A stretch of DNA of 7,610 bases from Alphaproteobacteria bacterium (GTDB lineage Bacteria > Pseudomonadota > Alphaproteobacteria > Micavibrionales > UBA2020). The notes under the pieces were generated by a model. That model made no database searches, had not been told where the DNA came from, and saw only the letters and a list, made by a program, of their open reading frames with translations. Location: positions 1 through 7,610 of the forward strand of contig JAGXAX010000066.1 in the NCBI GenBank assembly GCA_018971405.1, written 5' to 3'. A program made the translations under genes and the position numbers. Within the stretch, counting starts at the first letter, position 1. Each line of letters begins with the position of its first letter. Of the stretch, positions 1 through 7,517 are shown in pieces.

Positions 1-54
1 GACGATGCTACCCTGTGTTCCGGTGTTTTTTCGCGCGGCGTCATTAAACTTCAT
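1..54 (-). CDS. Possible 5' end of a gene downstream of ftsH (partial)
   Basis: Reading leftward, an ATG at 54 opens a frame of 18 codons that stays open to the window edge (begins MKFNDAARKN). A second ATG at 44 in another frame is also open to the edge (begins MTPREKTPEH). Neither has a convincing Shine-Dalgarno: only GGA two bases before the first and GAAG five bases before the second. Neither fragment resembles the start of GlmM, which often follows ftsH in proteobacteria. I cannot tell which frame, if any, is coding, and the fragment is too short to name. Confidence 0.2.
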   Translation of the reverse strand, partial: MKFNDAARKNTGTQGSIV

Positions 55-106
55 CGTCCGGTTTTATCACCCCGTTTGCTGTCGCCCAAATCACGAAATA
101 TTACGG

Positions 107-112
107 ATTATA
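107..112 (-). promoter_or_regulatory. Possible -10 element downstream of ftsH
   Basis: A perfect TATAAT lies on the minus strand about 50 bases before the candidate start at 54, just after an A8 tract (115-122, read on the minus strand). At a 17-bp spacing the -35 position reads CCGAAA, which matches the consensus at only three of six bases, so this is a weak candidate. No T-tailed hairpin follows the ftsH stop, so read-through from ftsH is also possible. Confidence 0.2.
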
Positions 113-125
113 CGTTTTTTTTAGG

Positions 126-143
126 CGCCTTTCGGCATATATA

Positions 144-159
<16 letters not shown>
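126..159 (-). repeat. 11-bp direct repeat spanning the ftsH stop codon
   Basis: The 11-mer GCCGAAAGGCG (minus strand) occurs at 149-159, inside the last codons of ftsH, and again at 126-136, just past the stop. Each copy can fold into a GCC-GAAA-GGC mini-hairpin with a GNRA tetraloop. The similarity continues into the stop: the first copy reads Pro-Lys-Gly-Val-stop and the second would read Pro-Lys-Gly-Ala-stop. It may be a small duplication of the gene end. The second copy is followed by A8 rather than T on the transcript strand, so it does not make a standard terminator. Confidence 0.6.
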
Positions 160-2105
<1,946 letters not shown>

Positions 2106-2110
2106 GGGTG

Positions 2111-2115
2111 CCTCT
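2111..2115 (-). promoter_or_regulatory. Ribosome binding site of ftsH
   Basis: AGAGG on the minus strand, 5 bases before the ATG at 2105. The internal Met17, which would give the family-typical short N-terminus, is preceded only by an A/C-rich run with no Shine-Dalgarno. This site therefore supports the longer form. Confidence 0.6.
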
Positions 2116-2120
2116 TCTTC

Positions 2121-2154
2121 CCTTAATTATAAGGTGTTTTATACCAAGAATCCA
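2121..2154 (-). promoter_or_regulatory. Candidate ftsH promoter with an overlapping palindrome
   Basis: The minus strand has TATAAT at 2126-2131, 17 bp downstream of TGGATT (2149-2154), a three-of-six match to the -35 consensus. The predicted transcript would start near 2119, giving a leader of only about 14 bases that still contains the ribosome binding site. The -10 is embedded in the inverted repeat CCTTA-TAAT-TAAGG (2121-2134), which could be a repressor site. I looked for a heat-shock (RpoH) promoter of the CTTG-N16-18-CTATAT kind: a CTTG is present at about 2145-2148, but too close to the -10 to fit. Confidence 0.4.
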
Positions 2155-2221
2155 TGACCGTCACCTGACACAGCCTTTTCCTTAAAAAGCAGGGCGAGGA
2201 ATTATCCGGCGCGGGAAGGCG

Positions 2222-3262
2222 TCAGGCGGAACGGCGCGCGGCACTTGTATCCGCCGGATTTTCGGGAGCGATGCGGACTTTGCCGCCTTTGACGCACCCG
2301 AGCGCGCAGCCCGCGAGCGTCCGGCCTTTGAAGTCCGGATCGAGCAGGTCGAGCCTTGCGCGTTCGGTCTTGTCGAAACCGGCGGGGTAGACTTGCGGCG
2401 CGACGGCGGCAAAAACCATGTTGAGGATGCGGCGCTGGATGTCGCGGGGGTATTCTTTCCATTTTTCGATGTCGAGCGCCGCACCTTCCGTGTCCTGCGC
2501 CACGCAGGCTTCAAAAGCCCGCGCGGCATAAAATTGCAGCGCGTCCTTCGCATCGGAGAGCTTGTGAAGCGTGCGGGCGAGGCGCTCCGGCGTCATGCCT
2601 TCGTTCGAGAGCAGTTCCTCGAAGGCGCGGAGCCTGACGCGCAGGTATTTTTCGCTTTTGTTCGAAGGGTCTTCGATCCACGCGACGCCGAAACCGGCGC
2701 AGGTGGCGCGAAGCCGCGCGCGCGAAAAGCCCAATAACGGCCGGATGATGCGGAGGCCGTCCGTTTTCCGCGCCGCCTCCATCCCCGCCAGCCCGTCGAG
2801 GCCGCTGCCGTGGGCGAGGCGCATCCAGAAGGTTTCGATTTGGTCTTCGCGGTTGTGCGCGACGGCGAGCGTTGCAATGCCGCGCTGCCGGCAGGCTTCC
2901 GCCAGAAGGGCGTAGCGCGCGTCGCGGGCGCGTTCCTGAATATGGGTTGCGGGTTTCTTGCCCTCCCATGTCAAAATCTCGTGTTCGATGCCGCGGGCGG
3001 AGAGGAGGCCATGCACGGTGCGCGCTTCCTCCGCCGCTTCCGGCCTGAGTTTGTGATCGACGGTGAAGGCGACCATTTTCACATCGTTGTTTTGCGCCCA
3101 GCCGTGGAGCAAAAGCGCGAGCGCCATGCTGTCGCCCCCGCCGGATACGGCGGCGGCAATCGTTTTTCCGGATACGGCGGCGGCGATGATATTCTCGCCG
3201 GAAACGGTTGCGGCGAGCGCGGCGGAAAATTCGTCCGGCGTGAGGGGGTGTGCTGCGGTCAT
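2222..3262 (-). CDS. tilS: tRNA(Ile)-lysidine synthase TilS
   Basis: Cytosolic ATP-dependent enzyme that attaches lysine to C34 of tRNA-Ile(CAU), so that it reads AUA and is charged with isoleucine; essential in most bacteria. The product has 346 residues. The PP-loop ATP-binding motif SGGGDS is at 40-45; the family signature HNREDQIET...RLAHGSGLDGLAGM runs from 136 to about 161; EDPSN is at 197-201. The C-terminal region is shorter than in E. coli TilS (about 430 residues), as is common in alphaproteobacteria. I chose the ATG at 3262 because MTAAHPLTPDEF resembles other alphaproteobacterial TilS starts and AAGG lies 3 bases upstream, although that spacing is tight. An in-frame ATG at 3292 (356 residues) has no Shine-Dalgarno but cannot be excluded. 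A degenerate three-fold repeat precedes the PP-loop. No promoter is visible in the gap to the upstream gene, so co-transcription with it is likely. Confidence 0.95.
   Translation of the reverse strand: MTAAHPLTPDEFSAALAATVSGENIIAAAVSGKTIAAAVSGGGDSMALALLLHGWAQNNDVKMVAFTVDHKLRPEAAEEARTVHGLLSARGIEHEILTWEGKKPATHIQERARDARYALLAEACRQRGIATLAVAHNREDQIETFWMRLAHGSGLDGLAGMEAARKTDGLRIIRPLLGFSRARLRATCAGFGVAWIEDPSNKSEKYLRVRLRAFEELLSNEGMTPERLARTLHKLSDAKDALQFYAARAFEACVAQDTEGAALDIEKWKEYPRDIQRRILNMVFAAVAPQVYPAGFDKTERARLDLLDPDFKGRTLAGCALGCVKGGKVRIAPENPADTSAARRSA
3141..3214 (-). repeat. Three-copy microrepeat inside tilS, ahead of the PP-loop
   Basis: A 17-mer (CCGGATACGGCGGCGGC on the plus strand) is present identically at 3141-3157 and 3168-3184, with a third copy carrying three mismatches at 3198-3214. 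In protein it gives Val-Ser-Gly-Glu-Asn-Ile-Ile-Ala3, then Val-Ser-Gly-Lys-Thr-Ile-Ala3, then the true Val-Ser-Gly-Gly-Gly-Asp-Ser ATP-binding loop. Offsets of 27 and 30 bp keep the reading frame. Confidence 0.8.
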
Positions 3263-3297
3263 AGGCCTTATGTCGCCCGAAACAGCGCGCATTTCAA

Positions 3298-3328
3298 CTG
3301 TTTTCTGGCCTTTTCCGCCGGAAAACAG
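3298..3328 (-). promoter_or_regulatory. Overlapping inverted repeats between the DUF4116 gene and tilS
   Basis: Two alternative stems share bases: TTTTCCG (3311-3317) with CGGAAAA (3319-3325) around one central base, and CTGTTTT (3298-3304) with AAAACAG (3322-3328). Neither is followed by a T-run on the transcript strand, so this is not a classic intrinsic terminator. It may act as a weak processing or attenuation structure, or protect the 3' end. Confidence 0.35.
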
Positions 3329-3332
3329 CGTT

Positions 3333-6053
3333 TCAGGCGCCGAAGCCGCGGGTTTTCACGCCAGCCGGCGGCGTTGGTGCAACTGCCGGCGGCGCTGCCT
3401 CCGCTTCCGCCGTTTTCCGGCGGCTGCGGGCGTTGAAGATTTCGCTCAGTTCGCCGTTCGAGACGCTCGACCGCCCCTTGTATTTGCTCCATTCATGGCC
3501 GGGGTGCTCGGCGTGGGCGAGGCCGATGCTGCCGATCGGCAGGCAGAGCGCGGCGCTGCTGACGTTCTCGAAGTTGCAGAGCGACGCGGCCACCGTGCTG
3601 TGCAGGGCCTCGTAGGCGATGCGGTTCTCGTGGGAGATGCGCAGGCCTTCCTTGTAATAGTCCTCGAAGAAATACCGGCGGCTGCGGTCGAAGCCCCACA
3701 GCTGGTTTTCCATCGAGCGGCAGCTTTCGCCGGCGCCGCCGATCAGCAGGCCGTGCTCGTTGAGCATTTTCTGCACCTGGGCGGATTCGATGTCGAGGTG
3801 CGCGTGGTCGAGGTCGGCGAAGAAGCTCTGGTCGTAGTCGCCCTGCAGCGGGATGAGGATCTTCGCCGCGTCCACCTGCAGCCAGACGACGCCGCGGTAG
3901 CCGCTGCGCCAGTCCTGCTTCGTCTCGGCGCGGCTGTAAAGCTCCTCGTCCCTGTAGGCGGGAATGCCGCAGAGGTCCTTGACATGCACGTTGGGCAGGC
4001 CGTCTTCGGCGACGGCCTCGAGGTAGGCGAGCTGCCTTTCCGTCAGGCGGCGGCTGTCGACCCACAGGTTCATGTCGGCTTTGGGGTGGCGCCGCGCGGC
4101 GGCGCGGACGTTTTCGATGTACTCTTCCGGCATCGGCATGCGGATGGAGCCGTCTTCGGGGTCGGGCTTCGCCGGCAGGTCGAGGTTGAGCCAGAGGAAG
4201 TTCACGGCCTGCTTTTTGCTCGACGACTGCCGCTGTTTTTCCTGCCGGACGGCTTCGGCGATCTCTCCGTCCTTCTGCAGCGCGTCGGAGGCGTGCCTGA
4301 CCGCGCGCCAGTTCTGCCCGACAGCGGCGAGGACGGTCTCGCGGTCGTTTTTCAGCTCGTCCGAGGCGTAGCGCAGCGCCATGCCGTTGCGTTTGACGGC
4401 GCCGAGCACGACCGTGCGGTCGCCTTTGGCCTTTTCCGGCATCTGCGAGATCATGTAGACGCTGCTTTCGACGGCGGCGCGCACGATTTCGGGATCCTCT
4501 TTCAGCGCGTCGGACGCGTATTCGTATGCCCGTCCGTCCTGCCGCAGCGCGGCGAGGACGATCTCTTTGTCGCCGCGCAGCTCGCGCGACGCGAAGGAAA
4601 GCGCGCGCCAGTTCTGCGTCACGGCGGAAAGGACGATGGCCTTGTCGTTCTTTATTTCGTTCGAGGCGTAATTGAGCGCGCACCAGCTCTGCGCGAGCGC
4701 CGATGTGATGATCGCGCGGTCGGCGCGCAATTCACCGGACGCGTATTGCAGCGCGTGCCAGTCCTGCGCGATGGCGGCGCGCATGAGCTCGCCGTCGTTT
4801 TTGAATTTGGCGGGCGCGTAGTAAAGGGCGTCCCAGCTCCGCGTGACGGCGGCGAGGACGACGTCGCGGTCGTCCTTAAGCGCGTCGGAGGCGTATTTGA
4901 GCGCCTCCCCGTCCTGCGCGACGGCCGCGAGGACGATCTCCTTGTCGTTCTTCAGTTCGGGCGACGCCAAGTCGAGCGCCTGTCCGTATTTCCGGACGGC
5001 GGCGAGGACGAGGTCGCGGTCGTTTTTCTGGCTCTCGGACATGTCGCAGAGCGCCTGCCAGTTCTGCGTGATGGCGGCGAGGGCGATTTCCTTGTCGTTA
5101 CGCAGCGCGTCTGAGGCGGACTCCAGCGCCCGCCCGCATTTTTGCACGGCGGCGAGGACGATTTCCCTGTCGTTTTTCAGTTCCGCGGAGGCGTAGCGCA
5201 GCGCCTGCCCGTCCTGCGCGATGGCGGCGGCGACGATCTCGCGGTCGCCGCACAGCGCCTTGGAAATGTAGGCGATCATCTGCCAGTTCTGCGCGATGGC
5301 GGCGAGGGCGATCTCGCGGTCGTTCTTCAGTTCATTGGAGGCGTAGGTGAACGCATGCCAGTACCGCGCGATGGCGGCCGTGACGATCTCCTTGTCGTTT
5401 TTCAGCGCGTCGGAGGCGAAAGAGAGCGCCGCGCCGTTCTGCCGCACGGCGGCGAGGACGATCTCGCGGTCGTCGCAGAGCGACTTGTCGGCATGTTCCA
5501 GCGCCGCGCCGTTCTGCCGCACGGCGGCGAGGACGATCTCGCGGTCGCGTTTCGCCGCGCCCTTCGCCAGTCCGAGGGCCTGCCAGTTCTGCGCCACGGC
5601 GGCGCGGATGATGCCGCAGTCGGACTTTATCGCGTCGGAAGCGTAGTGAAGCGCCTGCCAGCTCTGCGCCACGGCGGCCGTGACGACCTCGCGGTCGTCT
5701 TTCAGGGAGGGCGACGCGAACTTGAGCGCCTCCGCGTCCTGCCGCACGGCGGCCAGGACGACCTCCTTGTTGCCCTGTAGCGCGCCGGAGGCGTAATAGA
5801 GCGCCCGTCCCTGCAGCCGCACGGCGGCCAGGACGACTTCCCTGTCGTTCCGCATCTCCCTGGAGGCGCAGGCGAGCGCCCGTCCGTCCTGCCGGACGGC
5901 GGCCAGAGTGATCTCGCGGTTGTTTTTCAACGCGTCAGGCACCACGGCGAGCGCGCGCCAGTCCTTGGTGACGGTGGCGAGGGCGCGCTTGAATTCCTCG
6001 GGGTCGGGCTGCCTGCTGCTGAAGATCCGGTTGAAGTCGCGGCCGATATGCAT
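3333..6053 (-). CDS. DUF4116-repeat protein with a C-terminal glycosyltransferase-like domain
   Basis: The product has 906 residues. After a 16-residue lead comes a degenerate unit (17-41) and 23 units that each start exactly 25 residues apart from residue 42 to 592, with consensus LKNDREIVLAAVxQNGxALxYASDA. Two such units make one DUF4116 domain (about 49 residues), a family of unknown function found as tandem helical repeats in host-associated bacteria. Residues about 614-860 form a different domain: VNFLW (617-621), LWVD (663-666), QVDAAKIL (726-733), then FADLDH (745-750). This order matches the GT-A sugar-transferase plan of TcdA/TcdB and Gly_transf_sug proteins, with Asp747/Asp749 as a DxD metal/nucleotide-sugar motif (inference). 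The tail (about 875-906) is Ala/Pro-rich. No signal peptide or membrane segment is seen. The start is supported by AAGGA 9 bases upstream and a strong promoter. It could be a secreted effector; the substrate is unknown. Confidence 0.9.
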   Translation of the reverse strand: MHIGRDFNRIFSSRQPDPEEFKRALATVTKDWRALAVVPDALKNNREITLAAVRQDGRALACASREMRNDREVVLAAVRLQGRALYYASGALQGNKEVVLAAVRQDAEALKFASPSLKDDREVVTAAVAQSWQALHYASDAIKSDCGIIRAAVAQNWQALGLAKGAAKRDREIVLAAVRQNGAALEHADKSLCDDREIVLAAVRQNGAALSFASDALKNDKEIVTAAIARYWHAFTYASNELKNDREIALAAIAQNWQMIAYISKALCGDREIVAAAIAQDGQALRYASAELKNDREIVLAAVQKCGRALESASDALRNDKEIALAAITQNWQALCDMSESQKNDRDLVLAAVRKYGQALDLASPELKNDKEIVLAAVAQDGEALKYASDALKDDRDVVLAAVTRSWDALYYAPAKFKNDGELMRAAIAQDWHALQYASGELRADRAIITSALAQSWCALNYASNEIKNDKAIVLSAVTQNWRALSFASRELRGDKEIVLAALRQDGRAYEYASDALKEDPEIVRAAVESSVYMISQMPEKAKGDRTVVLGAVKRNGMALRYASDELKNDRETVLAAVGQNWRAVRHASDALQKDGEIAEAVRQEKQRQSSSKKQAVNFLWLNLDLPAKPDPEDGSIRMPMPEEYIENVRAAARRHPKADMNLWVDSRRLTERQLAYLEAVAEDGLPNVHVKDLCGIPAYRDEELYSRAETKQDWRSGYRGVVWLQVDAAKILIPLQGDYDQSFFADLDHAHLDIESAQVQKMLNEHGLLIGGAGESCRSMENQLWGFDRSRRYFFEDYYKEGLRISHENRIAYEALHSTVAASLCNFENVSSAALCLPIGSIGLAHAEHPGHEWSKYKGRSSVSNGELSEIFNARSRRKTAEAEAAPPAVAPTPPAGVKTRGFGA
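3414..4214 (-). other. GT-A-like glycosyltransferase domain (residues about 614-880)
   Basis: In the TcdB glucosyltransferase, from memory, the key residues are Trp102 in an early beta strand, Asp270, Arg273, Tyr284 and the Asp286-x-Asp288 motif. The candidate equivalents here are Trp621, Asp728, Lys731, Phe745 and Asp747/Asp749. The spacing from the first Asp to the DxD is 19 residues here against 16 there. Lys for Arg and Phe for Tyr are changes in the sugar-nucleotide site, so activity or donor choice could differ. The match is by eye and needs a profile or structure comparison. Confidence 0.5.
4245..6005 (-). repeat. 75-bp tandem coding repeat array (DUF4116 units)
   Basis: About 24 units of 75 bp, each coding 25 residues, with no insertion or deletion between successive unit starts across 23 units. 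Most units have diverged at DNA level, but two adjacent ones share an identical 48-bp block (5425-5472 and 5500-5547), pointing to a recent unit duplication or gene conversion. The conserved core of each unit is Glu-Ile-Val-Leu-Ala-Ala-Val followed by Ala-Leu and Ala-Ser. Confidence 0.92.
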
Positions 6054-6072
6054 GGTCTGTGTTCCTTGAAAT

Positions 6073-6095
6073 GGAGCAATAATATTGTAGGCTCC
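6073..6095 (-). promoter_or_regulatory. Hairpin in the 5' leader of the DUF4116 gene
   Basis: GGAGC (6073-6077) and GCTCC (6091-6095) form a 5-bp stem around a loop that contains the near-perfect palindrome CAATAATATTG (6077-6087). It lies between the predicted transcription start (about 6123) and the AAGGA ribosome binding site (6063-6067), so it could modulate translation or mRNA stability. This rests on base pairing seen by eye only. Confidence 0.35.
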
Positions 6096-6129
6096 GGCTT
6101 GTATTTTTCCGGTTATTGTTAATTGTGAG

Positions 6130-6158
6130 ATTATTATGTATAAATATTTCTATGTCAA
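6130..6158 (-). promoter_or_regulatory. Sigma-70-type promoter of the DUF4116 gene
   Basis: On the minus strand, a perfect TTGACA (6153-6158) is followed after exactly 17 bp by AATAAT (6130-6135), a five-of-six match to the -10 consensus. The surrounding DNA is very AT-rich. The predicted start near 6123 leaves a leader of about 70 bases. An inverted repeat TATGA-AAATA-TCATA (6161-6175) lies immediately upstream of the -35 and could be a regulator site. This is the best promoter in the window and could also drive tilS. Confidence 0.65.
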
Positions 6159-6216
6159 TATATGAAAATATCATAATATAAAAACATATAAATAACAGAT
6201 ATTTAGCAGTCATAAA

Positions 6217-6267
6217 GCAGCGGGCTCAAATGCGCTGCCTTAGCTTGCCGCTGAAAGACTCGGCAAG
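6217..6267 (-). terminator. Double hairpin downstream of the ankyrin gene (weak terminator)
   Basis: Read on the minus strand, the first stem is CTTGCCG/CGGCAAG (7 bp, 10-base loop, 6244-6267). The second is GCAGCG/CGCTGC (6 bp, 10-base loop, 6217-6238), followed by TTTATGAC and then an AT-rich stretch. The T-run is only three bases, so termination may be inefficient. The position, about 75 bases after the ankyrin stop and before the next promoter, fits a terminator. Confidence 0.4.
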
Positions 6268-6341
6268 GCGACACGGCGGCTTTGGCAGCGGCCGCTCCTG
6301 CCCCGCCGGAAACCGTCTTCCCTTTTGTCTTCCGCTGAACC

Positions 6342-7418
6342 TCAGCCCGCCTTGGGCGGCTTGAGGTTGAATTTGGGCTTTTTCCGCGCGGCGTCGCGCA
6401 GGTCTTCCCGTTTGCCGGCGAGCATGTCGAGCCTCTTTTTCTCGACGGCGATGGCGTGTTCTTCCGCGCGGCGCTTGCGGTCGTTCCGCTCCTGCCTGAA
6501 CAGCGCGACGATCTGCGGCTTCTCGCCCTGAAGCGCGACGTGCATGGCGGTGGAGCCCTCGTTGTTCCGCAGGTCCATGTCCGCGCCCCTGGCGAGCAGC
6601 AGGCGCGCAACGGGCGTGCCGTCGTCGGTTTCCGAGGTCTGGTAATTGTAGAACTGATAGCGCGCGGCGAGGATCAGCGGCGTGTTGCCCTCGCTGTCGC
6701 GCGCGTCGACTTCCGCGCCGCCGTCGAGCAGAGCCTGCGCGACTTCCTTGTTGGCGGTTTGCGCGGCGAGGATCAGCGGCGTGTTGCCCTGGTTGTCGCG
6801 CCCGTTGACGTCCGCGCCGCGGGAGACCAGCAGCCGCGCGGTTTCCCCGTCGCCGGAGGTGGCGCACATCATTATCGCCGTTTTGTCGTCGTTGGCGGCC
6901 GCGTTGACGTCCGCGCCCGCGTCGAGCAGCGCCTGCGCGGTTTCCGCGCTTTTCGAGACCGCCGCTTCCATCAGCGCCGTGCCGCCGAAGGCGTCTTTCG
7001 CGTCCACCGCGGCCTTGCGGGCGAGCAGCAGGCGCACGATCTTGGCATAGCCGCCGCGCGCCGCGACGGCCAGCGCCGTCCTGCCGGCGGTGTCCCTCAC
7101 GGTGATGTCGGCATTGTGGTCGAGCAGCGCCTGCGTCAGGTCGGCATTGCCGTCCGTCGCCGCGAATATCAGGGGCGCGTTGCCGTAGGTGTCCGCCTGG
7201 TTCGCGTCCGCGCCGTGATCGAGGAGGGCCAGCGCGATCTCCTTATACCCGCTGCGCACGGCCAGGTGCAGGGCGAGGTCTCCGGAGTAGTCATCGCGCG
7301 CGTTGGCGTCCGTGCCCTTGGCGAGAAGCGCGCTCACGGTGTGAAAATCGTTATTCCGCACGGCATTGGCCAGAAGTTGCGCGGCCACCTTGCGGTTGAA
7401 ATCGTCTTCAAGCGACAT
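6342..7418 (-). CDS. Ankyrin-repeat protein
   Basis: The product has 358 residues, almost wholly ankyrin repeats, a helical solenoid that binds other proteins. Nine units can be read, mostly 33 residues long: 13-41 (N-cap), 44-76, 77-109, 110-142, 143-175, 176-208, 209-241, 242-285 and 286-about 311 (C-cap). The consensus features Gly-x-Thr-x-Leu, Ala-Ala, LLxxGAD and VNxRD are clear, e.g. GNTPLILAA in units 7 and 8. Unit 8 has an 11-residue insertion rich in Tyr and acidic residues. The tail (about 311-358) is highly charged and basic, with possible coiled-coil character. No signal peptide or membrane segment is seen. The start at 7418 is supported by GAGGGAG 7 bases upstream; the frame remains open upstream to an ATG at 7565, but that stretch is AT-rich non-coding-looking DNA. 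Partner and function are unknown. It could be cytosolic or a secreted host-directed protein, as many ankyrin proteins of intracellular bacteria are. Confidence 0.93.
   Translation of the reverse strand: MSLEDDFNRKVAAQLLANAVRNNDFHTVSALLAKGTDANARDDYSGDLALHLAVRSGYKEIALALLDHGADANQADTYGNAPLIFAATDGNADLTQALLDHNADITVRDTAGRTALAVAARGGYAKIVRLLLARKAAVDAKDAFGGTALMEAAVSKSAETAQALLDAGADVNAAANDDKTAIMMCATSGDGETARLLVSRGADVNGRDNQGNTPLILAAQTANKEVAQALLDGGAEVDARDSEGNTPLILAARYQFYNYQTSETDDGTPVARLLLARGADMDLRNNEGSTAMHVALQGEKPQIVALFRQERNDRKRRAEEHAIAVEKKRLDMLAGKREDLRDAARKKPKFNLKPPKAG
6662..6790 (-). repeat. 30-bp identical block in two adjacent ankyrin units
   Basis: Positions 6662-6691 and 6761-6790 are identical over 30 bp and exactly 99 bp (33 codons) apart. 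They encode the shared GNTPLILAA core of ankyrin units 8 and 7. The other units are more diverged, so units 7 and 8 probably arose by a late duplication, with the unit 8 insertion acquired alongside or afterwards. Confidence 0.75.
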
Positions 7419-7425
7419 GCGTTGT

Positions 7426-7432
7426 CTCCCTC
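7426..7432 (-). promoter_or_regulatory. Ribosome binding site of the ankyrin gene
   Basis: GAGGGAG on the minus strand, 7 bases before the ATG at 7418. It fixes the start and rules against the 49-residue N-terminal extension that an upstream in-frame ATG would give. Confidence 0.75.
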
Positions 7433-7464
7433 GTGATTCTATTAAATAAATGCTTGCGGGCGGC

Positions 7465-7493
7465 ATATTAGCAACAATTCCCCATTGTGATAA
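7465..7493 (-). promoter_or_regulatory. Weak candidate promoter of the ankyrin gene
   Basis: TTATCA (7488-7493) and TAATAT (7465-7470) on the minus strand are separated by 17 bp, and each matches the sigma-70 consensus at four of six positions. The predicted start near 7458 would give a leader of about 40 bases. No better pair was found in the gap. Confidence 0.28.
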
Positions 7494-7517
7494 TACGTCT
7501 TTCGAAATAAAACTTGC

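Larger units (their letters stand above)
6054..6341. other. Intergenic region between the ankyrin and DUF4116 genes
   Basis: This 288-bp gap has two parts. 6216-6341 is GC-rich and holds the double hairpin and a 10-bp palindrome AGCGGCCGCT (6287-6296). 6054-6215 is very AT-rich and carries the promoter, leader hairpin and ribosome binding site of the DUF4116 gene. I see no credible gene here: the small minus-strand frame from 6213 runs across the promoter and then into an alternative frame of the next gene. Confidence 0.7.

Noticed and set aside
115..136. Rho-independent terminator formed by the T8 tract and the GCC-GAAA-GGC hairpin
   Set aside because: For minus-strand transcription the tract reads A8, and for plus-strand transcription the T-run comes before the hairpin. 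Neither orientation gives a terminator.
3063..5114. Long plus-strand open frame (683 codons) with repeats
   Set aside because: Its repeats are the reverse complement of the 75-bp DUF4116 units, and it also runs across the tilS/DUF4116 gap and into tilS. No Shine-Dalgarno or independent domain supports it.
4245..6005. CRISPR-like array
   Set aside because: The 75-bp periodicity is coding, imperfect and without unique spacers. It follows the 25-codon DUF4116 unit.
5935..6213. Minus-strand frame of 92 codons with a hydrophobic, AT-rich N-terminus
   Set aside because: It covers the promoter and leader of the DUF4116 gene and then continues in a wrong frame of that gene. The hydrophobic start simply reflects AT-rich DNA.
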